A stretch of 64,000 nt of DNA from the NCBI GenBank assembly GCA_041179465.1, contig JBEGTJ010000003.1:3456-67455 (forward strand), written 5' to 3'. Positions within the stretch are counted from its first letter, which is position 1; each line of letters begins with the position of its first letter. The position numbers and the translations under genes were made by a program. Positions 26,503 through 36,022 of this stretch are shown here, one piece after another. The DNA comes from TMED14 sp041179465. Lineage in GTDB: Bacteria > Bacteroidota > Bacteroidia > Flavobacteriales > Schleiferiaceae. The notes under the pieces were generated by a model. That model had not been told where the DNA came from. It did no database searches and was given only the letters and a program-made list of their open reading frames with translations.

Positions 26503-27253
26503 GATTAAGGTTGCGCTCAAATCGAGCGCACATTCCTGAGCGCGCCGTTTCGGTGAAGCCTTCGCTGCGCAAGCGTTCAATAATTCCCTCAGTCCCCTCG
26601 ATTCCATATCGTTGCGGATGGAATTCAAGGACGATGCACCGAAGTGTTTCAGGGAAGTTTGCGGATTGGCTGATCAGAACGCCTTCGCCTCCTTCGATAT
26701 CGACGACCAGCACTTCGGGTATGGCGTGGTGCTCTCTACGGATTCGGGACAAATCCCAGTTATGCAATGCGGCGTTCCCATTGACAGCCCACATTGCGCG
26801 CCCATCAAGCTCGCTCCCGTCCGTTTCAAAACCTGAAACGGATACCTGTTCCGCGGAATTTAAAGGAAAAGCAAATCCTTGAATCACGCTTAAGTTAGAG
26901 GGGACGTCGCACCACGTGCGTGCTTTGTGCGCCAAATCAGAAGACGCCTCGATACTGATTACGCGTCCGTTGGGTCCAACTTTATGGGCGAGTATTCGTG
27001 CAAGTATTCCAATCGAACCGCCCATTTCAACCACGGTCATTCCCGGCTTGACCACAGATTCGATTAAATTTCGCTCGTCGCATTCATAAAGGCCGTTCGC
27101 GATCCAGCGTTTCGTTCCAAAATTTAGCGCGGTTCCGCGTACGGGGATTTTTACCCCGTCGAGGATGACGTGGTTTGGCCACACCCATTCAGGTACGAAG
27201 GCTTTGAGCATCGTCCTTCGAAGGGAATACCATTGAAGTTTTTTGAGGTTCAT
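26492..27253 (-). CDS. FkbM family methyltransferase (low GC)
   Basis: A 253-residue SAM-dependent methyltransferase of the FkbM family. Motif I is VVEMGGSIGILARI, the acidic loop after it is ISIEAS, and VLVVDIEGGE is the conserved later motif. Such enzymes often methylate sugars in surface polysaccharides; the real substrate is unknown. GC is about 50% in a sampled line (26581-26640) against 72% in the adjacent purL line. It is wedged between two core genes: its ATG overlaps the pheT stop (ATGA) and its end overlaps purL by 11 bases. Likely horizontal origin. Confidence 0.85.
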   Translation of the reverse strand: MNLKKLQWYSLRRTMLKAFVPEWVWPNHVILDGVKIPVRGTALNFGTKRWIANGLYECDERNLIESVVKPGMTVVEMGGSIGILARILAHKVGPNGRVISIEASSDLAHKARTWCDVPSNLSVIQGFAFPLNSAEQVSVSGFETDGSELDGRAMWAVNGNAALHNWDLSRIRREHHAIPEVLVVDIEGGEGVLISQSANFPETLRCIVLEFHPQRYGIEGTEGIIERLRSEGFTETARSGMCARFERNLNPTC

Positions 27254-29688
27254 CGCAATTTCGCTCCGCAGTGCTTTTCGGCCCCCTCGAGCATGCGCTT
27301 GACGGCACCTTCGACCTGCTGGTCCTGAAGGGTTTTGCTGGGGTCCCTGAAGGTGAGCCGCACCCCATAGGACATGGTGCCCTCGGGCAGTCCCTTGCCT
27401 TGGTATACGTCAAACAGTTCAATTGCTTCAAGCGTTTTGACCGGGGCGGACTTTAGTCCCTCGACCAAGTTTCCGTAGGCCGTGCCCACGGGCACCACGA
27501 GCGCGAGGTCGCGCACCATTTTGGGAAACTTGGGCGGCTCTACGTAGGCGGAACGTCGCTTTTGTGCGGCTTCCAGCACGGCATCCCATTGCACCAGGGC
27601 GGCGAGCACGGGCTTGTCGACGTCAGTGGCCGTCAGGGCGTGGGCGTCGGGCCAGCCCATGTAGGCCAAGGCGGTTCCGTCCGGCCCCAAGAGGTCGAGC
27701 CGGCCGGACCAAAAGCCAGGCACGTCGTCGCCCGCTTGCTCGGTGAACGGAATTCCCAGGCGCTGCAGCAATCCCGCAACGAGTCCTTTGAGCACCGCAA
27801 ACGTGGCGCTGCTGCTGGGGCGGGTAAAATGGGCGTCGGGGTAGGCGCCGCAAATCCAAATGCCGAGCTCGTTGGCTTCGTACCGTCCTTCGGGGGTTTG
27901 CCCGTAGCGGCGGCCAAACTCAAAGAGGGCGATGCGGTCCTCTTGGCGCTTGAGGTTGTACGCAACCGTTTCGAGTCCGCTGTACAGCAGCGTAGGACGC
28001 ATCACCCCGAGGTCCTGGCTCAGAGGGTTCAGCACGTGGACGATTTCTTCGGCCGGAATCGACGGGTGCTGCGCGAACCACGCGGCGCGCGTCAGCGAGA
28101 GGTTCATGACCTCGTTCAGTCCGTGCGCCACCAGGTAGTCGGCCGCCACGCGGCGCAGCGATTCCGGATTCAGACGGGCTTCGGGCTGGCTCCGCACGCG
28201 AAGGCCTTCGGGCTCGGCTAGGTTGTTGAAGCCCCAAATGCGCAGCAGTTCCTCGGCCACGTCGGCTTCGCGCCGCACGTCCCAACGGTACACGGGGAGC
28301 CCCAGGGTCCAGATGTCGCCCTTTTGCGCCACCACGTCGATGTCGAGCGATTCCAAAATGCCTTCGCAGACGTCGTCGGGAAGGCGCTCGCCGAGCAGGC
28401 GGGCAATGCGCTCCATAGATACCTCGAGGGTCGGAGCCACGAACCGAGCGTCCTTGGCGCGCACCCAATCGAGGCCCTCGATGCGGGCTTCGGGGAATTG
28501 CGCCTCGATCAGCGTCCAAAAGAGTTCCAGGGCGGCAAGGCCCATCGCGGGGTCCACGCCGCGTTCGTAGCGAAAGCTGGCGTCGGTATGCAGTCCGTGG
28601 CGGCGGGCCATGGCGCGGGTCACGACCGGGTCAAACCAGGCCGACTCGACGACCACAGCGGTGGTTGCGGCGGAGACGCCCGAAGACTGTCCGCCATAAA
28701 CCCCTGCGAGGCACATGGCGTCGGAGGAATTGGCAATCACTTGATCGTCAGGGTGCAGCGTGCGGCTGACCCCGTCCAGGGTGGTCAGGGTTTCGCCGGG
28801 GCGGGCGTGGCGCACGACAATACGCGGACCCACCGCCGAAGCGTCAAAGCAGTGGAGCGGATGCCCCAGGGCGTGCATGGCGTAGTTGGTGGCGTCCACC
28901 AGCGCGTTGATGGGGTTGACGCCAATGGCTTTGAGGCGCTGCTGAATGGGCTCAGCCGAAGCTTGGCTGCCGTTCACCCCGGAGATTTTGAGGGCCCCAT
29001 ACTGCGGGCAGGCGGCGGAATCTTCGACCTTGAGCTCGACGGCTCCTCCCGGAACTTCGCTGAGGTCGGCGGTCGTTGGCTCGGTCCACATCACGTCGCG
29101 TCCGTCGCGAAGAAGGGAAGCGCGAAGGTCGCGGGCGACCCCGTAGTGGCTCATGGCGTCCATTCGGTTGGGCGTCAGGCCCACTTCAACGGCCACGTCG
29201 CTCTCGAGTCCGAGGTATTCAGCCATCGGCTGGCCCACGGGGGCGTCGTCCCGCAGCACCATGATGCCGGAGTGGTCGCTGCCGAGGCCCAGCTCGTCTT
29301 CGGCGCAAATCATGCCTTCGGAGGCTTCGCCGCGCAGGGCGGATTTTTTGATCACGAGGGGCGCGTCGCTGCCCGCGGGGTAGAGCTCCGCGCCCACCAG
29401 GGCGACCGCGACCTTTTGGCCCTCGGCGACGTTGGCGGCTCCGCACACAATGTTCAGCCAATCGGGGGCCCCCACGTCGACCTTGGTGACGCGAAGGCGG
29501 TCGGCGTTCGGATGCGGGCGCACCTCGCGCACTTCGCCCACCACCACGCCGCGGAGTCCGCCCGGAACGGCATCCACCACTTCGGATTTTTCAACTTCAA
29601 GGCCAGTGGCCGTCAGGCGCTCGCTTACTTCAGCGACGCTAAGGGAGTGGGGAAGGTAGTCTGAGAGCCAGTCCAGAGAAATGCGCAT
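27250..29688 (-). CDS. pheT: phenylalanine--tRNA ligase beta subunit
   Basis: An 812-residue PheRS beta chain. The N-terminus has the OB-fold tRNA-binding domain (about 40-150), then B3/B4 and B5 domains, a catalytic-like core, and the FDX-ACB anticodon-binding domain at the end (PPKFPKMVRDLALVV and FDVYQGKGLPEGTMSYGVRLTF). It pairs with PheS, which is not in the window. ATG 29688 is supported by homology (MRISLDWLSDYL) and by a perfect TACTTTTG box 4 bases upstream. The fkbM-like gene follows with an ATGA overlap. Confidence 0.96.
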   Translation of the reverse strand: MRISLDWLSDYLPHSLSVAEVSERLTATGLEVEKSEVVDAVPGGLRGVVVGEVREVRPHPNADRLRVTKVDVGAPDWLNIVCGAANVAEGQKVAVALVGAELYPAGSDAPLVIKKSALRGEASEGMICAEDELGLGSDHSGIMVLRDDAPVGQPMAEYLGLESDVAVEVGLTPNRMDAMSHYGVARDLRASLLRDGRDVMWTEPTTADLSEVPGGAVELKVEDSAACPQYGALKISGVNGSQASAEPIQQRLKAIGVNPINALVDATNYAMHALGHPLHCFDASAVGPRIVVRHARPGETLTTLDGVSRTLHPDDQVIANSSDAMCLAGVYGGQSSGVSAATTAVVVESAWFDPVVTRAMARRHGLHTDASFRYERGVDPAMGLAALELFWTLIEAQFPEARIEGLDWVRAKDARFVAPTLEVSMERIARLLGERLPDDVCEGILESLDIDVVAQKGDIWTLGLPVYRWDVRREADVAEELLRIWGFNNLAEPEGLRVRSQPEARLNPESLRRVAADYLVAHGLNEVMNLSLTRAAWFAQHPSIPAEEIVHVLNPLSQDLGVMRPTLLYSGLETVAYNLKRQEDRIALFEFGRRYGQTPEGRYEANELGIWICGAYPDAHFTRPSSSATFAVLKGLVAGLLQRLGIPFTEQAGDDVPGFWSGRLDLLGPDGTALAYMGWPDAHALTATDVDKPVLAALVQWDAVLEAAQKRRSAYVEPPKFPKMVRDLALVVPVGTAYGNLVEGLKSAPVKTLEAIELFDVYQGKGLPEGTMSYGVRLTFRDPSKTLQDQQVEGAVKRMLEGAEKHCGAKLR

Positions 29689-29692
29689 GGCG

Positions 29693-29700
29693 CAAAAGTA
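29693..29700 (-). promoter_or_regulatory. -7 box for pheT
   Basis: TACTTTTG, CGCC, ATG: the same string as before pyrE. A TTG stands 18 bases upstream of the box, so both halves of the Bacteroidota promoter are present here. The box lies just after the stop of the DedA-like gene. Confidence 0.6.
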
Positions 29701-29707
29701 CTCCGCA

Positions 29708-30343
29708 CTAGACGAGGCCAAAAATTATCGCCGCGAACAAAAAGTAGCGCACGACGATGCTCAGGGCATAGACGCGGTACCAGCGGGCCGGAAACTGAAC
29801 CATTCCGGCGACCGTGCTGGCCGCGGGGAAGCTCAAGGGCGTCAGGGCGGCCACGACAATCAGCAGTCCGCCAAAGCGGCGAATCGGATTGAACAGCTTG
29901 GCATGGTTGACGTCGACCCAGCGGTGGATTTTGGGAATGCGGTGCAGCCGGCGGCCAATCCAGTAGCTGATGTTGCCTGAAGTGTAGGAAATCGCGCCCA
30001 GGGCGGCGATGCTCAGCCAGGGCAGCGGCTGCGACTGGCTCCAAATGATGAACAGGTCGGCGGGCAGGATTCCGACCACGATTTCAGACACAAAAAGGGC
30101 GAGGTAGACCAGGCTCCAGTGCACTTCGTGGGTGAAGCGCTCGGTAAGGGCATGAATGTCAATGACGTAGTTGTTGACGGCCCAGAGCACGCCAATGAGC
30201 AGGGCAAGGGCTACGAGCAGCTGGCGCGCGCCTTCGCGCATGTACTTGTAGCCCCCCGTCATTTGGTAGAAGCGGTGCGTGAGGTGCACCGACCGCCAAA
30301 AGGGGCGAATCTTGGGCTTTGGCAGGTGCAAGCGCGGCTTCAT
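29708..30343 (-). CDS. DedA/VTT-domain membrane protein
   Basis: A 211-residue membrane protein with a VTT (SNARE-associated/DedA) domain. Several hydrophobic segments are visible (about 40-60, 78-98, 106-125, 155-180 and 190-210); the VGILPADLFIIWSQ and LTPLSFPAASTVAGM segments resemble the two re-entrant loops of the family. DedA proteins act in membrane homeostasis, some as lipid flippases; the role here is inferred only. A TATCTTTA box lies 4 bases before the ATG. pheT starts 19 bases downstream but has its own promoter-like box. Confidence 0.75.
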   Translation of the reverse strand: MKPRLHLPKPKIRPFWRSVHLTHRFYQMTGGYKYMREGARQLLVALALLIGVLWAVNNYVIDIHALTERFTHEVHWSLVYLALFVSEIVVGILPADLFIIWSQSQPLPWLSIAALGAISYTSGNISYWIGRRLHRIPKIHRWVDVNHAKLFNPIRRFGGLLIVVAALTPLSFPAASTVAGMVQFPARWYRVYALSIVVRYFLFAAIIFGLV

Positions 30344-30347
30344 GGGC

Positions 30348-30355
30348 TAAAGATA
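30348..30355 (-). promoter_or_regulatory. -7-like box for DedA-like gene
   Basis: TATCTTTA (one mismatch from TAnnTTTG), then GCCC, then ATG 30343. Confidence 0.5.
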
Positions 30356-30410
30356 GGCCAGGCAACTCCGCAGGAATCGGGCCAAAGTTCAGAGGGGGGA
30401 CGGGCAGGGA

Positions 30411-32513
30411 TCAGGCAATGCGCCCCCAGGCCATGCGGCCGCGGGCGTAGTCGCTAAAGCGGGCCCTAAGGGCGGCGTGCTCGGGTCGCTCGAGCTGCGG
30501 GTCTTCGTCGACGATGCGGGCGGCCGCTCGGCGCGCCCATTCCACCAGCGGACCGTCGTGCACCAAGTTGGCCAGTTTGTACTCCATCACGCCGGATTGC
30601 CGGGTGCCCATCAGGTCGCCCGGGCCCCGCAGCTGCAGGTCCACGTCGGCGATTTCAAACCCGTCGTTGGTGCGCACCATCGTTTCGATGCGGGTCACGG
30701 CGTCGTCGCTGAGCTTCGAGGAGGTCATCAGCACGCAGTAGGACTGCTCGGCCCCGCGGCCAACGCGCCCGCGCAGCTGGTGCAGCTGGCTGAGGCCGAA
30801 GCGCTCCGCGTTCTCGATCACCATCACCGAAGCGTTGGGAACGTTTACTCCCACTTCAATAACGGTGGTGGCGACCATGAGGTGGGTTTCTCCGCGGGCA
30901 AATCGGGCCATTTCCCATTCTTTGTCTTCGGGGCGCATTCGGCCGTGGACCACGCTGACTTGGTATTCCGGCTGCGGAAAATCGCGGCACACGCTCTCGT
31001 AGCCGTCCATTAAATCCTTGTAGTCCAGTTTTTCGGATTCTTCGATCAGCGGGTACACCAGGTATACCTGCCGCCCCAGCGCGATTTCTTTTTTGAGGAA
31101 GCTCCACAGCGCCAGCCGGTTGGCGTCGGTGCGGTGCAGCGTTTGAATTGGATTGCGCCCCGGCGGCAGCTCGTCGATCACCGACTGCTCGAGGTCGCCG
31201 TACATACTCATCGCCAAGGTGCGCGGAATCGGCGTCGCCGTCATCACCAGCATGTGCGGCGCGGGGCGGTTTTTGGCCAGCAGCCGAGCGCGCTGGGCCA
31301 CCCCAAACCGGTGCTGCTCGTCGACCACCGCGAGTCCCAGGTTGCGGAACACCACGGGGTCCTCGATGAGGGCGTGGGTTCCAACCAAGAGGTGCAGGCT
31401 GCCGTCGGCCAGGTCGGCCAGCAGGTGCTTGCGGGCGGAACCTTTGACGCTTCCCGTCAGCAGCCCCACGCGAAGACCCAGGGGCTCGGCCCAGGCTTCG
31501 AGCGACCGGGCGTGCTGCTGCGCCAGAATTTCGGTCGGAGCCATCAGGGCCGCTTGGAATCCGTTGTCGACGGCCAGAAGCATGGCCATAAAGGCCACCA
31601 AGGTTTTGCCCGATCCCACGTCGCCCTGAACCAAGCGGTTCATGGCGGCACCTGACCCCATGTCGCGGCGGATCTCGCGCACCACCCGCTTCTGCGCCTC
31701 AGTAAGCGGAAAAGGCAGTACCTCTTCATAAAATCGGTTGAGGTAGGAGCCCACGCTGGCGAATCGGTGCCCTGCCCGTCCGCGGCCCTGCTGCAGGCGC
31801 TGGTAGGCAAAAAGGAGTTGGTCCAAAAACAGCTCTTCAAAGGCGAGTCGGTTGCGCGCGGCGGCGAGGGATTGCGGCGACTCGGGGTGGTGCATCGTGC
31901 GCACGGCCTCGTCGCGGCGCGGCCATTTTTGCGCGTCGCGCAGCCCCTCGGGCATCCAGTCGCTCCGGTCGCGCGACGGATCCTCCAGCAAGGCGTCAAC
32001 CTTGGCGGCCAGCCCGCGGCTGTGCAGCTGCATCGAGCCCAGCTTCTCGGTCGACGAGTACATCGGCGTCAGCCCGCTGGCCGCAGCCTGCCGGCTGGCG
32101 GCCCGCTCGACCTCGGGATGCGCCATGTTCAACCCGTTTTTAAACGCGTTCACCCGGCCAAAAACCACGACCTCTTCGCCCGCAGGTAGGCCCTTTTCAA
32201 CCCAGCGCAGCCCCTTGAACCACACCAGCTCGAGCTCGTCGGGACCGTCCACCAGTCGGGCGGTCAGGCGGCGTTTGGGGCCGGTTCCGACCGTCTGCAC
32301 GCCCGTGAGGAGTCCGCGCACCTGAACCTCGGCCGGGCCCGGCTGCAGGTCGCTGATGCGCAGCACCACGCTGCGGTCAAGGTAGCGGTAGGGGTAGTGG
32401 GCGAGCAGGTCCCCAAACGTGCGAAGGCCGAGCTCGCCCGCCAGGGCCTCAGCCCGCAACGGACCGATTCCTTTCAGGTAGGCGAGGGAGGTGTCGAGCC
32501 AGCGCGAGGACAT
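30411..32513 (-). CDS. recG: ATP-dependent DNA helicase RecG
   Basis: A 700-residue RecG, which reverses stalled replication forks and migrates branched DNA. Order: N-terminal wedge/OB domain (about 50-150), helicase domain with Walker A QGDVGSGKTLVA and DEQH box VVDEQHRFG, motif III TATPIPRTL, and motif VI QLRGRVGRG near the C-terminus. ATG 32513 is preferred to TTG 32519 because a perfect TATTTTTG box ends 3 bases before the ATG and the TTG would overlap the box. Divergent from the sugar transferase with a 32-base gap. Confidence 0.96.
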   Translation of the reverse strand: MSSRWLDTSLAYLKGIGPLRAEALAGELGLRTFGDLLAHYPYRYLDRSVVLRISDLQPGPAEVQVRGLLTGVQTVGTGPKRRLTARLVDGPDELELVWFKGLRWVEKGLPAGEEVVVFGRVNAFKNGLNMAHPEVERAASRQAAASGLTPMYSSTEKLGSMQLHSRGLAAKVDALLEDPSRDRSDWMPEGLRDAQKWPRRDEAVRTMHHPESPQSLAAARNRLAFEELFLDQLLFAYQRLQQGRGRAGHRFASVGSYLNRFYEEVLPFPLTEAQKRVVREIRRDMGSGAAMNRLVQGDVGSGKTLVAFMAMLLAVDNGFQAALMAPTEILAQQHARSLEAWAEPLGLRVGLLTGSVKGSARKHLLADLADGSLHLLVGTHALIEDPVVFRNLGLAVVDEQHRFGVAQRARLLAKNRPAPHMLVMTATPIPRTLAMSMYGDLEQSVIDELPPGRNPIQTLHRTDANRLALWSFLKKEIALGRQVYLVYPLIEESEKLDYKDLMDGYESVCRDFPQPEYQVSVVHGRMRPEDKEWEMARFARGETHLMVATTVIEVGVNVPNASVMVIENAERFGLSQLHQLRGRVGRGAEQSYCVLMTSSKLSDDAVTRIETMVRTNDGFEIADVDLQLRGPGDLMGTRQSGVMEYKLANLVHDGPLVEWARRAAARIVDEDPQLERPEHAALRARFSDYARGRMAWGRIA

Positions 32514-32516
32514 ACC

Positions 32517-32524
32517 CAAAAATA
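32517..32524 (-). promoter_or_regulatory. -7 box for recG
   Basis: TATTTTTG (exact TAnnTTTG), then GGT, then the recG ATG at 32513. It decides the start between two in-frame codons. Confidence 0.55.
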
Positions 32525-32545
32525 GGGCTATCTTCCGCCGTCGCT

Positions 32546-33853
32546 ATGGAATACCGTTCCCAAAATGCCCAACAGCGCGAACTCGGCCTGCGCCTTGCCG
32601 ACGGAGCCCTTCTCGCCGTCGTGTTTTGGGTCGGAGTCGCCCTGCGCTTCGGCGACCTTCAGGCCCAAAATCCGGCCTACTTTGACCACTACCTGAGGCT
32701 GGCGCAGTGGCTCGCGATCTTTTGGTTCCTGCTGGGATGGGTCGGACAGCCCTACCGCCTTGCGGTTGGCGTCGAGCTGCGCACCGTCCTCGCCCGATTT
32801 GTGCGCCAAACCGGAATGCTGCTCGCGCTGACGGCCCTGCTGGTGGTGTCGCTCAAGACCTACGTCTACTCGCGCGTTTTTTTGGTCGGACTCTTCGCGG
32901 CCTACCTCAGTTTGGGGGCGTTGCTCCGCGTGGCGGTGGTACAGGCCGGGCGTCGTCGGTTTCGGCGCGGAATCGGCCTCGTCTGCGTCCACGGCCTGGG
33001 CGCATCACCCATGTGGGGCCAAATCGCCCGTGAATTGGCCGAGCGCCCCGACTACGGCTACCGCTGGCTCGGAACCGTCGAGTCCCTCGACGCGGTGGAT
33101 TCGAACGCGCAAGAGCTTTGGTTGACCCCCGACCGAGTGCTCGCCGAGCTCGATGCCGCCGAAACCCGCGGACTTCGGTTGCGCGTGGTCCCGGACCTGG
33201 CCGCGTTGCCGGCGTCGCGCACGCAATGGTCCGCCCTAGGCAATGTGCTGCTGCTGGATTGGCGCCGCGAACCCTTGGCTACGGGCTGGGCGCCCACGGT
33301 GAAGCGGGTCGCCGACGTGCTCGGTTCGGCCGTCGCCTTGATTTTGCTCGCGCCGCTGTTGGCCGGCATTGCATTCTGGGTAGGGCTGCGCAGCCGCGGT
33401 CCGGTGCTTTTTGCTCAGGTTCGTTACGGATACAAGGGCGAGCCCTTCACGATATGGAAGTTCCGAAGCATGGATGCCTCGGCCCATCCCGACCTGCAGG
33501 CGGTGCCGGGCGACGCACGGGTGCGGCACCCTTGGCTCCGCGCCACCCACCTCGACGAGCTGCCCCAGCTATGGAATGTGCTGCGCGGAGACATGAGCTT
33601 GGTCGGTCCGCGCCCGCACATGGAGAGCGACACGCAGCGCTACGCTGAGGCGGTGCGGGGCTACGGAATCCGCCACTGGGTGCGCCCCGGAATCACCGGC
33701 CTCGCCCAAGCCCGCGGGCTGCACGGCCACACCGACGAAGCCACGATGGCCGAGCGCGTCAAAGCCGACGTGTACTACGTCGAGCACTGGTCGGTGGCGC
33801 TCGACCTCAAAATCATGCTGGCCACGCTGCTTCAGGCGCGGGGTTGGGTGTGA
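32546..33853 (+). CDS. polyprenyl-phosphate sugar-1-phosphate transferase
   Basis: A 435-residue priming glycosyltransferase of the bacterial sugar transferase (WcaJ/WbaP) type. Four hydrophobic segments lie in the first 140 residues, a CoA-binding-like domain follows, then a fifth segment (about 255-280) and the catalytic domain with GPVLFAQVRYGYKGEPF, IWKFRSM, LDELPQLWNVLRGDMSLVGPRP and GITGLAQ. It loads the first sugar phosphate onto undecaprenyl phosphate to begin capsule or O-antigen-like chains. Its neighbour is a double glycosyltransferase, which fits surface polysaccharide work. The stop is 2 bases from that convergent gene. Confidence 0.92.
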   Translation: MEYRSQNAQQRELGLRLADGALLAVVFWVGVALRFGDLQAQNPAYFDHYLRLAQWLAIFWFLLGWVGQPYRLAVGVELRTVLARFVRQTGMLLALTALLVVSLKTYVYSRVFLVGLFAAYLSLGALLRVAVVQAGRRRFRRGIGLVCVHGLGASPMWGQIARELAERPDYGYRWLGTVESLDAVDSNAQELWLTPDRVLAELDAAETRGLRLRVVPDLAALPASRTQWSALGNVLLLDWRREPLATGWAPTVKRVADVLGSAVALILLAPLLAGIAFWVGLRSRGPVLFAQVRYGYKGEPFTIWKFRSMDASAHPDLQAVPGDARVRHPWLRATHLDELPQLWNVLRGDMSLVGPRPHMESDTQRYAEAVRGYGIRHWVRPGITGLAQARGLHGHTDEATMAERVKADVYYVEHWSVALDLKIMLATLLQARGWV

Positions 33854-33855
33854 GC

Positions 33856-36018
33856 CTACGAACGAACAAGCCCCCTCAGCGCCCCGTCGTACTGTTCCAC
33901 GATCACCGGCCAACGGTAGCCTCGGTTCAGGGTTTCGCCGTGGTTGCGGGGCAAACTCGCGCGCTGTGTCCAAGCCTCGGCGAGCTGCTCGCGCGCCGCT
34001 TCTGCGGTAAAATAGCGGGCGGAATCGCCTAAAATTCCGCGATTGAAGGCGTTGTCGTGGGCGGCAATGGCGCAGCCCGCGGCCATGGCTTGAAGGAGGC
34101 CGGGGTTGGTTCCGCCCGCCGAGTGCCCGTGGAGGTAGAGCCCGCAGTGGGCGCGCAAACGGTTCAAAAGTCCCGGCTCAAACACCGCGCCCAAGAGGTG
34201 CACGTTGGGCAGCTGCTGCAGCGCGCGGCCTTCGGGGTTGCCGTAGGGACCGACCACTACGACGGGGACCGCAGGGCTCAGTGCATTGGCGGCCACCCAA
34301 ACGTGGTTTTCAGGAACCAATCGGGCAATGATGAGCGCGTACCCACCGGACTCGAGGCCCAAGAAGCCGTCGAGCTCTTCGGCGGGTTGGGGATCGTCGA
34401 CTCCGTAGGCGATTTCAGCGCAAGGCTTGGCGTAGCGCGCCGCGTAGCGGGCCATTTCGGGGTGGTCGGCCACGAGCAGGTCGGCCGACTCTGCCGCGGT
34501 GCGCTCGGCCCACTTGAGGTAGCGCTGCACGGCGGGGCGGTACTTGCCGCGCATCCACTCGAGGCCGTCGAGGTGCACGGCGAGCGGAGCGCGTCCGCGC
34601 AAGGGCCTCAGGGCGAGCCAGGGTGCCGACGAGGTCGTTCCCAGACTGAGGTGGACGTCGGGTTGCTGCCGCGCGGCGTCGCGCAGGCTCAGCAGGTCGT
34701 AGATGAACTGGCCGGCGGAACCCATCCAAGGTTCCGGGTCCAAGTGCACGCGGCGGCGCACGCCCGGGTGCGACCACTCGGTGACGGGGTGGGTCGACGA
34801 GGTGGCGACGTCTACCCGCCACCCGTGGGCGGAGAGGCCGCGGGCGAGGTGGTCGACGAGTTCTTCGTAGCCGCCGTAGCGGTTGGGGATTCCGCGTGAG
34901 CCCGTGATGCTGAGGCGACCCTGGAGCCCCGAGTAAATCTGCTCGAGCTGCTCGGCGGCCCGATCCCAGGTCAGCAGCGGAGCCCGGTCAGAGCCCAACT
35001 CGACGTCGGCGTTCGCGTCGACGGCGCGCACGGCGGCCGCCCAGGCTTGGAGTTCAAGGGGCACCACAGGGACTTCGTCGCCCCACTCGGCGGCGCCCAA
35101 GACTCCGGGCGCGGCCACCACCTGGCATCCCGCGCGGCGCGCTTCGGCGACCGTGAGGCCGTAGGTTTCGCTCAGCGACGGAACCAGTACACCCCGTGCC
35201 TCGGCATAGGCCGCAGCGAGGGCCGCGGGCTCGAGGCGCGGAAGCCATTCGACATCGGCTCCCGCCGCGCGGGCCGCAGCGAGGGCCTCGAGGAGGCGGC
35301 GGCGGTAGCGACCGTGGTTGGGCGCCGCCTCGCCGTACAGCCGCAGGGGTTCGGTGAACCCGTTTCGGGCCAAGTTCGCCCAGAGTTCCACGGCAAAAAC
35401 CTGGTTTTTGATTCCCTCGACGCGGGCGGGCAGCAGCCATCCCCGACGCGGGGCTCCAGCCGGGGGCGCGAAGTGCGGCAGGTGGTCCGATCCCGGAGGC
35501 ACGACGTGCACGCTGGCCCCAAGGCCCCAGCGTCGGCGAATTTCATTGGCTTCGACCTCGGTCGTGGCGACCAGGGCGTCGGCGTGCCACGCGAGTTCCG
35601 CGCTCAATCGGTCGGGGCGCAGCACGGACCAGCCCGGCCAGCGGTCTTGGCCACGAAGCGCGCGGACTGCGGCTTTGAAAACCTCGGTTCCGCCATGTGG
35701 CAGATGCGCTGCCCACGGCACGCGCTGCGCGTCGTAGGCACGGTAGTCCACCAGCACGCTGCTCACCACCCAACGCATGCCCGGGTGCGCGCGGCGGGCC
35801 TGCATGCAGGGGATCTGGTCGGCCCAACGGCCCAAATTGATGGAATGAAGCACGTCCCAGGACTCTCGGGCAAGGAACGCATGCAGTTGCGCAACCTCAG
35901 TCACCACCTCGACGCGGTGGCCTCGGCGCCCCAAGGCTTCGGCCGTTTGATGCAGCTGCACCGTGTCTCCGCCGGGCTGGGACCAGAGGCTTTTGCGGGC
36001 GAAAAAAAGCAGCTTCAC
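33856..36018 (-). CDS. two-module glycosyltransferase (GT4 + DUF1972/GT4)
   Basis: A 720-residue protein made of two complete glycosyltransferases in one frame. Module 1 (about 1-366) is a GT4-type enzyme with LPARVEGIKNQVFAVELW and the ESLSETYGLTVAEARRAG-like donor site (SLSETYGLTVAEA). Module 2 (about 367-720) begins abruptly at LSITGSRGIPNRYGGYEELV, the normal start of DUF1972 (RgpA-like) glycosyltransferases, and ends with the GTNPGLLQAMAAGCAIAA donor site. There is no linker between them. Probably adds sugars to a polysaccharide. Start is GTG, with a TACATTTA box 4 bases before it. Confidence 0.85.
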   Translation of the reverse strand: MKLLFFARKSLWSQPGGDTVQLHQTAEALGRRGHRVEVVTEVAQLHAFLARESWDVLHSINLGRWADQIPCMQARRAHPGMRWVVSSVLVDYRAYDAQRVPWAAHLPHGGTEVFKAAVRALRGQDRWPGWSVLRPDRLSAELAWHADALVATTEVEANEIRRRWGLGASVHVVPPGSDHLPHFAPPAGAPRRGWLLPARVEGIKNQVFAVELWANLARNGFTEPLRLYGEAAPNHGRYRRRLLEALAAARAAGADVEWLPRLEPAALAAAYAEARGVLVPSLSETYGLTVAEARRAGCQVVAAPGVLGAAEWGDEVPVVPLELQAWAAAVRAVDANADVELGSDRAPLLTWDRAAEQLEQIYSGLQGRLSITGSRGIPNRYGGYEELVDHLARGLSAHGWRVDVATSSTHPVTEWSHPGVRRRVHLDPEPWMGSAGQFIYDLLSLRDAARQQPDVHLSLGTTSSAPWLALRPLRGRAPLAVHLDGLEWMRGKYRPAVQRYLKWAERTAAESADLLVADHPEMARYAARYAKPCAEIAYGVDDPQPAEELDGFLGLESGGYALIIARLVPENHVWVAANALSPAVPVVVVGPYGNPEGRALQQLPNVHLLGAVFEPGLLNRLRAHCGLYLHGHSAGGTNPGLLQAMAAGCAIAAHDNAFNRGILGDSARYFTAEAAREQLAEAWTQRASLPRNHGETLNRGYRWPVIVEQYDGALRGLVRS

Positions 36019-36022
36019 GGGC

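Noticed and set aside
26492..27253. insertion sequence or integron cassette carrying the FkbM gene
   Set aside because: No inverted repeats, target duplication, transposase or attC-like site is visible at either end.
28324..29664. 446-codon open frame on the plus strand
   Set aside because: It is opposite pheT, which has all expected domains.
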